From assembly GCF_013141915.1 (NCBI RefSeq), contig NZ_SROX01000017.1, positions 1 through 64,000 of the forward strand: a stretch of 64,000 nt of DNA. Reading direction: 5' to 3'. The notes under the pieces were generated by a model, which was not told the DNA's origin, ran no database searches, and saw only the letters and a list, made by a program, of their open reading frames with translations. The translations under genes and the position numbers were made by a program. Position 1 is the first letter of the stretch. The number at the start of each line of letters is the position of its first letter. This document shows positions 34,119 to 43,081 of the stretch, one piece after another. This stretch comes from Cupriavidus necator (GTDB lineage Bacteria > Pseudomonadota > Gammaproteobacteria > Burkholderiales > Burkholderiaceae).

Positions 34119-35240
34119 TCAGAATCCCGAAAATCGAATCCCGATCGAGCCATAGCCGTAGTAGCGATCCATCTTGCCGGCGGTGGTGGCGTTGTAGAGG
34201 AACGGGATAGTGCCGACGAAGTTGTACAGCGACGCCTGGCCGCGCAGGAACACCTCCACGTTCTTCGCCACCCCGTACGACAATTCCAGGCCGAGCGTAT
34301 GGTTGGAGCGGATCGGGGCATTGCCGTAGGTTTCGGCGCGGCTGTCGACATTGCTGCGCAGCAGGTATTGGAACTGGTAGCCCAGGCGCGCGGCGAAGCG
34401 CTCGTACTTCCAGCGCCAGGACCCGCCCAGGTTCAGGTAGCCCGCGGTGTAATTGAAATCGTCGTTGAAATCCAGGCCAAACTGGCTGGCGTTGACGGCA
34501 AACGACGCCGACTGCAGGGTCACGTTGCCCACGTTGCATGGCGCCGCCAGCTGGCCATTGGCGAGATTGTCCGAGCCGATGGCAACATTGAAATTGCAGT
34601 TGCCCCGCTGCAGCCGGGTGTTGAGGCTGCCGACCGAGACGCGGCTGACGCCGAGCCCGATAAAGCCGGTGAGCTGGTTGCGCTCGGTCAGTTCGCCGGA
34701 GAAGATCACGTCGGCCTGGGCCTGCACATCGTTGGCGTTGTTCACGGTCAGGCTGTTGAACGTGGTGTTGCGGACCATCACCGGCGACGAGCGGTTCAGG
34801 CTGCCGGCGTGGTCGCCCCACAGCGAGAAGCGCAGCATGATGCGATCGCGCGCGCCGGCCTCGGCGAGCGGGTCATAGTGCATCGCCAGCATCCATGTAT
34901 CGATGTGGTTGCGGTCGGCGCCGTACTCGATGCCGCGGCGCCAGTAAGTGGCCGATCCCGACCAGTGCGGCGAAAACTTGTAGCCCAGCATCAGCTTGCC
35001 ACCGCTGTAATCGCCCGCGTTATCCGACACGGGTCCCTGGCGCCCGCGCAGGTCGAACACGTCGACGCTGCGATTGACCATGTCGTAGCTGGCCTCCACC
35101 CGCACCGACGTGAACTCGCCGGTGGCCGGCTCGGCCTGCAGGAAGACATCGTCGGGGGCGGCGCTGGCCGTGGCCACGCACGACAGGCCCAGCATCAGGG
35201 CGCAGGCGTGGTCTAGCCGGCGCTTGCGAATCAGCTGCAT
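34119..35240 (-). CDS. Outer-membrane beta-barrel protein of unknown function
   Basis: A 373-residue protein with a signal peptide (MQLIRKRRLDHACALMLGLS, cleaved after ASA) and many short amphipathic strands (SVRVEASYDMV, KLMLGYKFSPHW, RFAARLGYQFQYL). It ends with YGSIGIRFSGF; a C-terminal phenylalanine is the outer-membrane insertion signal. Two cysteines (NCNFN and APCNVG) may form a loop disulfide. No porin family could be named. GGAGTCTTCT precedes the ATG. It lies about 170 bases downstream of a lipoprotein gene, and the two may act together at the cell surface. Confidence 0.75.
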   Translation of the reverse strand: MQLIRKRRLDHACALMLGLSCVATASAAPDDVFLQAEPATGEFTSVRVEASYDMVNRSVDVFDLRGRQGPVSDNAGDYSGGKLMLGYKFSPHWSGSATYWRRGIEYGADRNHIDTWMLAMHYDPLAEAGARDRIMLRFSLWGDHAGSLNRSSPVMVRNTTFNSLTVNNANDVQAQADVIFSGELTERNQLTGFIGLGVSRVSVGSLNTRLQRGNCNFNVAIGSDNLANGQLAAPCNVGNVTLQSASFAVNASQFGLDFNDDFNYTAGYLNLGGSWRWKYERFAARLGYQFQYLLRSNVDSRAETYGNAPIRSNHTLGLELSYGVAKNVEVFLRGQASLYNFVGTIPFLYNATTAGKMDRYYGYGSIGIRFSGF

Positions 35241-35409
35241 AGAAGACTCCGAGGCCGCTGGGCAAGCCTCATGCGTGCCGCGCTCCGGGAGGCGCTCGAC
35301 GCAGACAAGAGAACACCCGGTCAACCTCGCGACTGGCTTGAGACTCGCGTTCGGATGACCGGGCGGCCTGGCCTTCCCCATCCTGGCGGAAGGCACCATT
35401 ACGCGCCCA

Positions 35410-37113
35410 TCACGGGTTCAGCGTCACCGTAGTCTTGAGGCCGTCACCGACCACCATCTCGGTGTCAGTCTTCACCGATGCCGTCTTGGCGAATTCCACG
35501 TCGCCGTTGACCAGCATGCCCACCTTCACATCCCGGCCGCGGACACCGGTGGTTGTGGCAAACGTCACCGGGAAAGTGCTCGTGGCCTTTGGCGTGAGCG
35601 CGTCCACCTGCGCCTGGCTCAGCGCGCCGGCAGACCTGAGCTTGCCGAGGAACACCGTGAACGGCAGGTTCAGCGAGCCGCCGTTGGCCGTGGAGAACAG
35701 GCTGTCGGCGACGCTGTTGGTCAGGCTTGCCGAGGCAGACAGGTTGCCACTGATCCGGAACGAATAGGCGGTATTGGCAGGCACCACGGCATCCACCAGT
35801 TGCGACCCGTTGAACGTCAGCGTCACGTTCTCGATGATGACATCGACCTGGTTGCCACCGTAGGTATAGCTCAACCCGGCGCGCACCTGCGACGGCCCGC
35901 CGTTAAAGGCGTTGCCATTCTGCGTCAGCGCAACCTGGATCGAGCCCAGCGTGCCGCCCGAGGCCGAGATCGTGTCGGTGATCGGGTAGTTGGCGCCGTT
36001 GATCGTCAGGTTCGACAGCAGCAGGTAGTTGTTCAGCCCGACCGCGTTTGCCACGTTGTTGATGGCGCCGGCGTCCACGGCGCTGCCCAGATCCGCAGCC
36101 ACCTGCTGGATCTCGGTGGTGTTACCGGTCGAGACCGCAGTGCCTAGTTCAGACAGCGTGTTCGTGATCGATGCATCCGTCAGCCCGTTGGTCGTCACCG
36201 CCTGGACCAGCGCCGTGGTCGTGGTGGACTGCGCGCTCTCGGTCACGATGTTGAGCGAGCCGCTTTCCGTCAGCGCCGCCAACGTTTCGGTGGGGTTGCT
36301 ACCCAGATCGACGGCCTCCAGTGCGGTGCTCACGCTTGCCACTTGGGTCGTGATTACCGGCGCTGCCAGTGCGGCCACATTGGTGGCCACGACGCCGATG
36401 TCCGAGCGCAGTTCGGCGGGCAGGCCGGCCTGCGCGTTCTGTACGGCGCTGGACACCACGTTCGTAACCAGCGCAACGCTGGTCAGGTCTGCAGTGGCGG
36501 GCGCGCCCGCCACGGCGTTCGCGACTGCCTTGGAGGCCGCTGCGGCCGTATCCGCGGCAGTCAGCGTGCCGCCCTCTCCGAGGCCCGTCAGCGTCTTGGC
36601 GACGTGATCGACCAACTGCTGTACCACGACTGCCGCCCGCAGCGCTTCCGCGTCCCGCATCGGATCGAGCGTGGTCAGGTCCTTGCCTCCGAGGCCAAGG
36701 CCGGTTGCCAGCGGTGCCGACTGGCCCGCGCCGAGCTGCACCGCCAGGGTTGTCAGCGGCGAAGCCACCGGAATCACGCCCTGCTTGTAATCCAGCGCCG
36801 GTGCCTGCAGCACGCCGGTGAACGGCTGGTTGGTACCGATATCGGTGCCGCCGGTCACTCTCAGCGCGCTCTTGGTGCAACCGGCCGGGAAGGTAAAGTC
36901 CCCGCTCGCATTCGTGGTCGCAGTCTTGTTGTCGCAGTCAAGGAAGGTGACGGTTGAGCCGGACAGGTAGAAGTCCACTGCCTTGCCGCTCACGCTGGCG
37001 GAAGGTTGCGAAGGCGATGGCGAATCGTCGCCGCCGCCACCGCAAGCCACCAGCGTTGCTGCGGCGCTGGCCATGATGCCAAGCATGAAGATGTTCCGGG
37101 TTTTGGTTTGCAC
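35410..37113 (-). CDS. Large lipoprotein of unknown function
   Basis: A 567-residue lipoprotein. The signal ends in the lipobox LVAC followed by GGGGDDSPSPS, a flexible linker; Asp is not at position +2, so outer-membrane sorting is likely. A 60-residue carboxypeptidase-like beta-sandwich may follow (VDFYLSGSTVTFLDCDN, where a Cys pair is seen). The middle 250 residues are Ala/Thr/Val-rich helices, and the C-terminus is beta-rich. The start is the GTG at 37113, preceded by GAGGAGAGC; ATG 37086 would leave a signal without positive charge. No family recognised. Confidence 0.75.
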   Translation of the reverse strand: MQTKTRNIFMLGIMASAAATLVACGGGGDDSPSPSQPSASVSGKAVDFYLSGSTVTFLDCDNKTATTNASGDFTFPAGCTKSALRVTGGTDIGTNQPFTGVLQAPALDYKQGVIPVASPLTTLAVQLGAGQSAPLATGLGLGGKDLTTLDPMRDAEALRAAVVVQQLVDHVAKTLTGLGEGGTLTAADTAAAASKAVANAVAGAPATADLTSVALVTNVVSSAVQNAQAGLPAELRSDIGVVATNVAALAAPVITTQVASVSTALEAVDLGSNPTETLAALTESGSLNIVTESAQSTTTTALVQAVTTNGLTDASITNTLSELGTAVSTGNTTEIQQVAADLGSAVDAGAINNVANAVGLNNYLLLSNLTINGANYPITDTISASGGTLGSIQVALTQNGNAFNGGPSQVRAGLSYTYGGNQVDVIIENVTLTFNGSQLVDAVVPANTAYSFRISGNLSASASLTNSVADSLFSTANGGSLNLPFTVFLGKLRSAGALSQAQVDALTPKATSTFPVTFATTTGVRGRDVKVGMLVNGDVEFAKTASVKTDTEMVVGDGLKTTVTLNP

Positions 37114-37353
37114 GCTGCTCTCCTCAGGTCGATACTTCGATACAACGAAAGATGGTGGGGAAGACTGCGCCGGAGTACTGCCGCGCACAGCCTCCGGCGC
37201 ACTACGCTGCCGCTGATGCCACACGCAAAACTGGCGAGCGGGTGCTGTGTCAGCAGCTTGCAGATCGCGGCAGCCCGCAGATGAACGCATCCACCAATCC
37301 GTGTCATCCCTACTTGGCGGGGGAAAGCCAATCCTGTGACGCGGACCATGCGG

Positions 37354-38214
37354 TCACGCGAACGGTATCTGCGGCCCGCATGCGTCATCACTCATGACGC
37401 CCTCGCGATCGGCTCCCCTGCACCGCTCGAGAGCCCCGGGGAAATCGTCCGGCGTCAACCAACGCGTGATGTACCGCCCCATCGCATCAAGCAACACATC
37501 GGACATCAATCCCGCTGCGCCGGCCAATGGCGGACAGATGAGCCACGTGGTGCCGTCTCGCTCGAGCACCCGCAAGGTCTTGGGCTGGTCGGCGGGCTGC
37601 AGGACCTGGTCGCTTGCGCGTGCCTGCGCCAGCACGAACGCCTGCACGAAGTCGCCGAGGTGCCGCTCGCCCAGGCATATCACCACCTTCGGCTTCCAGA
37701 GCCGGCGAATCGCATCGATGAAGGCAAAGCGCTGGCCTTTGCGGCAGAGGTCGAGGTAACGCTGCCGCGGCAACAGTTCAGGCTGGCCGCGGAACGCCTT
37801 CGACCACGGTGTCTGATTGCTCAGGCGCGCCGGCAACGGGAACAGGCTGAGCTTGAACTCGGCGCCCTGCGGCGCGTACAAGTCATGGTCAAAGTAGTGT
37901 TTCCAGTCCTGCTCGCCTATGGCCGTGTTGAAGACTTGTGCACGCGCGGCCGCCATGATGCGGGCAATCCGCTGGTGCGACTGCCAGCGCTCCATGTGAT
38001 GACGATACTTGCGACGGTAGGCGGCATCCCATGCGCCGGGTTGGCGTCGCGGGACCAACGGCGCCAACAGCGACGCACCGTTCGGCTGCGGGGAGCTATC
38101 GCAGAACCATACCGCAGCGTCCGGATTTCCACCTTCCATCCCTACGTACGAAGCGAAATACACATCCAGCTGTTCCCGCGTGAATACCGTATGTGGCTCT
38201 GTCTTCTTTCTCAT
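37354..38214 (-). CDS. Uncharacterised protein, paralog 2 of a duplicated family
   Basis: A 286-residue soluble protein and clear paralog of the one at 32531-33463, without the proline-rich tail. Shared landmarks are FTREQLDVYFASYVGMEGG near the start, AAVWFCD, RIARIMAAARA, LSLFPLPA, WSKAFRGQPELLP, PKVVICLGERH and GTTWLICPP. A charged segment at the end (DREGVMSDDACG) is not shared. The PKVVICLGE segment resembles a strand of the uracil-DNA-glycosylase fold, an inference only. AAGGAA stands directly before the ATG. Together with paralog 1 it brackets the barrel protein and the lipoprotein. Confidence 0.75.
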   Translation of the reverse strand: MRKKTEPHTVFTREQLDVYFASYVGMEGGNPDAAVWFCDSSPQPNGASLLAPLVPRRQPGAWDAAYRRKYRHHMERWQSHQRIARIMAAARAQVFNTAIGEQDWKHYFDHDLYAPQGAEFKLSLFPLPARLSNQTPWSKAFRGQPELLPRQRYLDLCRKGQRFAFIDAIRRLWKPKVVICLGERHLGDFVQAFVLAQARASDQVLQPADQPKTLRVLERDGTTWLICPPLAGAAGLMSDVLLDAMGRYITRWLTPDDFPGALERCRGADREGVMSDDACGPQIPFA

Positions 38215-38815
38215 TTCCTTGCCGCGGTTGAGTGAAGGATGCCCGCTGACATGCCACGTCGGCCGTTGATGGGCATCACACAAACTCGGCGGTTCCGAAC
38301 CTGCTCGCCAATGCCTTTTATTCTCACCCCCGGTGCGGAGGGGCGCAGGCCTCTCGCTTCCCTCCTTGCGCGGGGTAACGCCGAAGTCCGTTGCACGGCA
38401 TCGTCGCGCGCGAAAAATCGAAGAAGCCATCGCGAATAGAGGTCCAACGCGTCCTCGGCCAAGGCTAGGCTTTCCCTTCTGATGAAGGGTACCGACGCAT
38501 TTCGCTGCATCGCATTATTCGCACCTGAAAACACGAAGCATGCCGGCAGCACAAGCGCGCTGCGGTTTCATGGACGGCCCACAAGGAGGCGGCCGTGACC
38601 GGGCATTAGCTGACCGCCGCCACGCCATGGAACCGGCTGCAGCAAGGCAGCCCCGCACAACTCGGCTTTGTCCACACCTTGAGCATGCACAGCAACGATG
38701 CATGCCATGCAACGAGCCTGGACGCCACTGCGCGCGGACCGGAGGTTCGGAGGAGACAACAAGGGCATGGGCACTCGCTTGAACGCCCATTACTCAACGC
38801 TTCTGGGGGAAGCAA
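38215..38815. other. 600-base gene-free region before the exopolysaccharide operon
   Basis: Divergent promoter region between paralog 2 and the first exopolysaccharide gene. Short open frames here have no ribosome site or family resemblance. Several GCATGC/ATGCAT-type palindromes cluster at 38685-38715. I saw no JUMPstart/ops element and no confident promoter boxes. Confidence 0.45.
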
Positions 38816-40213
38816 TTGGGTATCTATCGCGATATGTTCGCCAGGCACCATGATCAGCTCGCGCTGATGGCTCGCCTGCTCGACGCCGGTGCCATATGGC
38901 TCGCGGCAATCCTGGCCAGTGAGGTGAGGTTTGACACAGCGCACGCGCCGATTCACCAGTTCATCCAGTACTTCGGCTGTGCGATCGCTTTCATCGTGCT
39001 GCCCGGGTTCGACGTTTACACTTCCTGGCGCGGGCGCAGCCTGTTCTCGCTCGCGGCGCGGCTGATGTCCGCCTGGAGCCTGGTCTGGCTGGTCAGCCTG
39101 CTGCTGACCTACCTGCTGCATCAGGCCGACTCCCTGTCCCGCCTGTGGATGGTGTACTGGTACGGCTTCTCGCTGGCCGGGCTGGTAGGCCTGCGCGTAG
39201 TGACCCGTGCCGTGCTCAACCTGCTGCGCGTTGCCGGAGCCAACAACAAGCGCGTGGTCATCGTCGGCTTTGGCCGGACGGGGCAAGAGATGTATCGCCG
39301 CGCGACTGCAAGCCACACCACCGGGTTCAAGATCAGCGGCATCTATGCCCCTGAAGGCGAATCCACGCCGGAGGGACGAAGGCGCATCACCGACAGCACA
39401 GACATCGCCGATTTCGCCCGCAAGCACGGGATCCATGAGATCTGGATCACCCTCCCGATGAGCGAGCACCGCCTGATGCAGGAGATCGCCTTTTCATTGC
39501 GCAACGACTTCATCGACATCAAATGGATGCCGAGCGTGCTGGACCTGGACCTGCTCAACCACAACGTCGGCAACTTCCTGGGCATGCCGGCGGTGGAAAT
39601 GAACAAGCCGCCCTCGCTCGGCGTACGCGGGACCATCAAGGCCATCTTTGACCGCAGCTTCTCGGCGCTGGTGCTCGTCGCGCTGTCGCCACTGTTCCTG
39701 CTCATCGCCATCCTGATCAAACGCGACTCACCGGGACCGGTCTTCTTCAAGCAGGAGCGCCTGGGCATGGATGGCCGCCTGATCCACGTCTACAAGTTCC
39801 GCAGCATGAAGGTGCATGCCGAGCACGGCGTCATCACGCAGGCGACCAAGGGCGACAGCCGGGTGACGCCGATTGGTGCTTTCCTGCGCCGTACCAGCCT
39901 CGACGAGCTGCCACAGTTCATCAACGTGCTGAAGGGCGAAATGAGCGTGGTGGGCCCCCGGCCGCACGCCATGGCGCACAACAACATCTACAAGGAGCAG
40001 CTGGACTTCTACATGCTGCGCCACCGCGTCAAGCCGGGCATCACGGGCTGGGCCCAGATCAACGGCTATCGCGGCGAGACCGACACCCTGGACAAGATGG
40101 CCAAGCGGGTGGAGCACGACATTTTCTATATCCGGAACTGGACCTTCTGGATGGACTTGAGGATCATTTTCTGGACGGCGTTCAAGGGGTGGACGGGGCG
40201 CAACGCCTATTGA
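38816..40213 (+). CDS. Undecaprenyl-phosphate glucose phosphotransferase (WcaJ-like)
   Basis: A 465-residue polyprenyl-phosphate sugar-1-phosphate transferase that starts repeat-unit assembly on the inner membrane. The N-terminal 120 residues hold four membrane helices, a Rossmann-like CoA-binding domain (KRVVIVGFGRTGQEMYRRA) follows, and the C-terminal 200 residues are the transferase: SPGPVFFKQERLG, YKFRSMK, RRTSLDELPQF and MSVVGPRPHA. The start TTG (38816) is preceded by GGGGGA at the right distance; an ATG at 38834 lacks one. The usual sugar of this group is glucose, so galU downstream fits. First gene of the left operon. Confidence 0.9.
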   Translation: MGIYRDMFARHHDQLALMARLLDAGAIWLAAILASEVRFDTAHAPIHQFIQYFGCAIAFIVLPGFDVYTSWRGRSLFSLAARLMSAWSLVWLVSLLLTYLLHQADSLSRLWMVYWYGFSLAGLVGLRVVTRAVLNLLRVAGANNKRVVIVGFGRTGQEMYRRATASHTTGFKISGIYAPEGESTPEGRRRITDSTDIADFARKHGIHEIWITLPMSEHRLMQEIAFSLRNDFIDIKWMPSVLDLDLLNHNVGNFLGMPAVEMNKPPSLGVRGTIKAIFDRSFSALVLVALSPLFLLIAILIKRDSPGPVFFKQERLGMDGRLIHVYKFRSMKVHAEHGVITQATKGDSRVTPIGAFLRRTSLDELPQFINVLKGEMSVVGPRPHAMAHNNIYKEQLDFYMLRHRVKPGITGWAQINGYRGETDTLDKMAKRVEHDIFYIRNWTFWMDLRIIFWTAFKGWTGRNAY

Positions 40214-40312
40214 ACTCCGGTCCGGTCGACAGCGCTGCGACGAAGTCGCCGCCATCCCCGCACCTTCCGCGGACCCTGCCATGACCTTCACGAATATCGG
40301 CACATCTCTCAT

Positions 40313-41572
40313 ATGAAGATCCTCATGTACTGCCTCAACTACGCGCCCGAACTGACCGGTATCGGCAAATACACGTCGGAGCAGGCAGAATGGCTGGTGG
40401 CGAGGGGGCATGAGGTTCGGGTCATCACCGCGCCGCCTTACTATCCCGAATGGAAAGTTGCCGAAGGCTATAGCGCGTCCTCCTATGCTCGGGAAATTCA
40501 CAACGGCGTCACCGTGCTGCGCGCGCCGCTATGGATACCGCACAGGGCCTCCGGACTCAAGCGCCTGGTTCATCTCGCGAGCTTCGCCGCCAGCACCGTG
40601 CCGCTGCTCTTCTGGCAGGCACGATGGAAGCCCGATGCCATCTTCGTTGTCGAACCGCCGCTATTCTGTTCTCCGGCGACCCTGCTCTTCGGCAAATTGT
40701 TCGGCAGCAAGACCTGGCTGCATATCCAGGACTTTGAAGTCGACGCGGCCTTCGCCTTGGGTCTGCTGAAAAGCAAGCTCGCACGACAACTTGTGGAGCG
40801 GCTCGAACGTTGGTTGCTGCGCAAGTTCGACCGCGTATCGACGATTTCCCAAGCCATGAAACGTCTTGCGCAAGCAAAGGGGGTCGAGGCAAGCCGGCTG
40901 GTGCATTTTCCAAACTGGGTCGATGTCGCGTCGATTCATCCGCGCGTGCAAGGCGAAAGCATTCGCGAGGCGCTCGGCATCCCCAAGGAAGCGATTGTCG
41001 CACTCTACTCCGGAAACATGGGGCGAAAGCAGGGCCTCGACATGCTTGCGGAAGCCGCACAGATCCTCAGGCACTCGGAAAGGATCTATTTCATATTCTG
41101 TGGCCATGGGCCGGGCAAGGCTGAACTGGAGAAGGCATGCGAGCCGCTTACCCGCGTAAGCTTCCTTCCCCTCCAGCCTGTTGAGCGCCTCCCCTTGCTT
41201 CTCGCCAGCGCGGATATTCATCTGTTGCCGCAGCGCGCGGACGCGGCAGACCTTGTCATGCCATCAAAACTGACGGGCATGCTCGCGAGCGGAAGGGCAA
41301 TCGTTGCCACGGCCGGCGATGACACCGAGGTAGCCCATGTCGTCAAGGGCCGCGGCATCGTGGTAGCGCCAGGCAATTCATTGGCGCTGGCGACAGCGAT
41401 CCAGACCCTGGCTGACGACGATGCGCTTCGCATCGCCTATGGTGCCGCCGCACGCCAATACGCGGAAACCAACCTGGGACTTGACAGTCTGCTGGCTCGC
41501 TTCGAGGAAAGCCTGATGGCCGCCATTCACGAAAGCGCCCTGGGCAACCGCCCGGCAGAGGGCAGGCCATAG
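40313..41572 (+). CDS. Glycosyltransferase, WcaI family (GT4)
   Basis: A 419-residue GT-B fold transferase of the colanic acid WcaI type. The N-terminal part begins MKILMYCLNYAPELTGIGKY, and the C-terminal donor domain has GNMGRKQGLDMLAEAA and LVMPSKLTGMLASGRAIVAT. It adds a sugar to the lipid-linked repeat unit at the cytosolic side of the membrane. The donor is unknown. It follows the initiating transferase by 99 bases and precedes the acetyltransferase by 11. Confidence 0.88.
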   Translation: MKILMYCLNYAPELTGIGKYTSEQAEWLVARGHEVRVITAPPYYPEWKVAEGYSASSYAREIHNGVTVLRAPLWIPHRASGLKRLVHLASFAASTVPLLFWQARWKPDAIFVVEPPLFCSPATLLFGKLFGSKTWLHIQDFEVDAAFALGLLKSKLARQLVERLERWLLRKFDRVSTISQAMKRLAQAKGVEASRLVHFPNWVDVASIHPRVQGESIREALGIPKEAIVALYSGNMGRKQGLDMLAEAAQILRHSERIYFIFCGHGPGKAELEKACEPLTRVSFLPLQPVERLPLLLASADIHLLPQRADAADLVMPSKLTGMLASGRAIVATAGDDTEVAHVVKGRGIVVAPGNSLALATAIQTLADDDALRIAYGAAARQYAETNLGLDSLLARFEESLMAAIHESALGNRPAEGRP

Positions 41573-41583
41573 AAAGGAGACCG

Positions 41584-42171
41584 ATGAGCGCATCCCCCAC
41601 CCACCCAAATACCATGATCATCGAAGGCAACGACCCAACCGTGGAGCCTTCCTTCACGCTGAGCAATCGCCTGGCGCGGCAGCTATGGAACTGGGTATGG
41701 CTGTTCCTGTTTCGCCCCAGCCCGCGCCCGATGCACGCCTGGCGCGCCTTCCTGCTGCGCGCCTTCGGCGCCAGCGTGGGCACCGATGTGCACGTGTATC
41801 CGGCGGTCAGAATCTGGGCGCCCTGGCATCTCGAAATCGGAAACAACGTTGGCATTGCCGATGGCGTCACCCTCTACAACATGAACCGCCTGCGCATCGG
41901 CGACTACGCAGTCATCTCTCAGGGCGCCCACCTTTGCGGAGGATCGCACGACTACAACGCGGCAAACTTTCAGCTGATCGCCGAACCCATCACGGTTGAG
42001 AACCATGCCTGGATCTGCGCTGAAGCCTTTATCTCTCATGGCGTAACGCTTCCCGCCGGCGCCGTGGTTGCCGCGCGCTCGGTTGTCAACAAGACGTTGC
42101 AAGCTTCGTGGACGGTCTATGCCGGCGTGCCGGCCAGGCCCATTGGCAAGAGAACCCAGCATGAACACTAA
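41584..42171 (+). CDS. Colanic-acid-type acetyltransferase (WcaF-like)
   Basis: A 195-residue left-handed beta-helix (hexapeptide repeat) O-acetyltransferase of the WcaF type. The coil repeats are seen in VYPAVRIWAPWHLEIGNNVG and IADGVTLYNMNRLRIGDYAV; HLCGGSHDYNAANF contains the catalytic His region. It uses acetyl-CoA to decorate a sugar of the repeat unit. AAAGGAGACCG precedes the ATG. Its last 11 bases overlap the start of the next glycosyltransferase gene, indicating coupling. Confidence 0.88.
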   Translation: MSASPTHPNTMIIEGNDPTVEPSFTLSNRLARQLWNWVWLFLFRPSPRPMHAWRAFLLRAFGASVGTDVHVYPAVRIWAPWHLEIGNNVGIADGVTLYNMNRLRIGDYAVISQGAHLCGGSHDYNAANFQLIAEPITVENHAWICAEAFISHGVTLPAGAVVAARSVVNKTLQASWTVYAGVPARPIGKRTQHEH

Positions 42172-43081
42172 CAGCCCCGGTATTTCCATACTTATCCTGA
42201 CGAAGAATGAGGAGCAAGACCTGCCAGGATGCCTGGAAAGCGTCGCCTGGTCAGACGACATTCACGTTTACGACTCGGTCAGTACCGATGCGACGGTGGC
42301 GATTGCCAAGGCTTTCGGCGCCCAGGTGACACAACGTCCGTTCGACAACTGGGCAAGTCATCAAAACTGGGGGCTGCAAAACATCAGGTTCAGGCATCCC
42401 TGGGTGTTCTATATCGACGCGGATGAACGCATGACGCCCGGACTTGTCGACAGCATCGGTCGCGCGGTCCGCGCCGGAGGCCCCGAAGTCGCGTTCAGCG
42501 TGCAGCGGCGCGATTTTTTCATCGGTACCTGGCTGAAGCACGTGCAAACCTCTCCCTTTTACATGCGCCTGTTCCGGCCAGAGAAGATGCGGTACGAACG
42601 CCTGGTCAACCCGGTGTCCATCCCCGATGGCCCCACCGCAAAGATCGACGGGTATCTTGATCATTTCCCGTTCAGCAAAGGGCTGTCTCATTGGCTGGCG
42701 CGGCATAACAGCTATAGTGACCTGGAGGCGAAGCAGATCATTGATAACCGCCGTCATCAAGCGCCCGTGAGCCTCGTCAAGGCACTCACCAGCTCAGATT
42801 TCCATGAGAAGAGATTTCATCAGAAGGAAATCTTTTACCGGTTGCCCATGCGGCCCCTTTTTAAATTTCTAATTCTCTATGTGGGGAAGCGGGGCTTCCT
42901 GGACGGTCGCGCCGGATTTACCTATGCTGCGCTGCAATCAATCTACGAGTACTTCATTGTCCTGAAGACACGTCAACTTTCATCCCTGCAACCGGCGCAA
43001 CCAGCCACGGTAAATCATGGCGCGGAAATCGTAACGATGATCGAGTCGGGTGTGAGGTATCCGCGCGGCGAACGCCGCTAG
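42161..43081 (+). CDS. Glycosyltransferase family 2 (WaaE-like)
   Basis: A 306-residue GT-A enzyme. The N-terminus ISILILTKNEEQDLPGCL and the metal-binding motif DADERMTP are those of the WaaE/KdtX-like GT2 group; DNWASHQNWGLQ is also typical. It transfers a sugar to the growing repeat unit. The start ATG (42161) overlaps the acetyltransferase stop. The stop TAG (43079-43081) forms a CTAG together with the stop of the convergent gene. Confidence 0.87.
   Translation: MNTNSPGISILILTKNEEQDLPGCLESVAWSDDIHVYDSVSTDATVAIAKAFGAQVTQRPFDNWASHQNWGLQNIRFRHPWVFYIDADERMTPGLVDSIGRAVRAGGPEVAFSVQRRDFFIGTWLKHVQTSPFYMRLFRPEKMRYERLVNPVSIPDGPTAKIDGYLDHFPFSKGLSHWLARHNSYSDLEAKQIIDNRRHQAPVSLVKALTSSDFHEKRFHQKEIFYRLPMRPLFKFLILYVGKRGFLDGRAGFTYAALQSIYEYFIVLKTRQLSSLQPAQPATVNHGAEIVTMIESGVRYPRGERR

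Noticed and set aside
38540..38782. 80-codon open frame before the exopolysaccharide operon
   Set aside because: No ribosome site, no family resemblance and an Arg/Ala/His composition typical of a chance frame.
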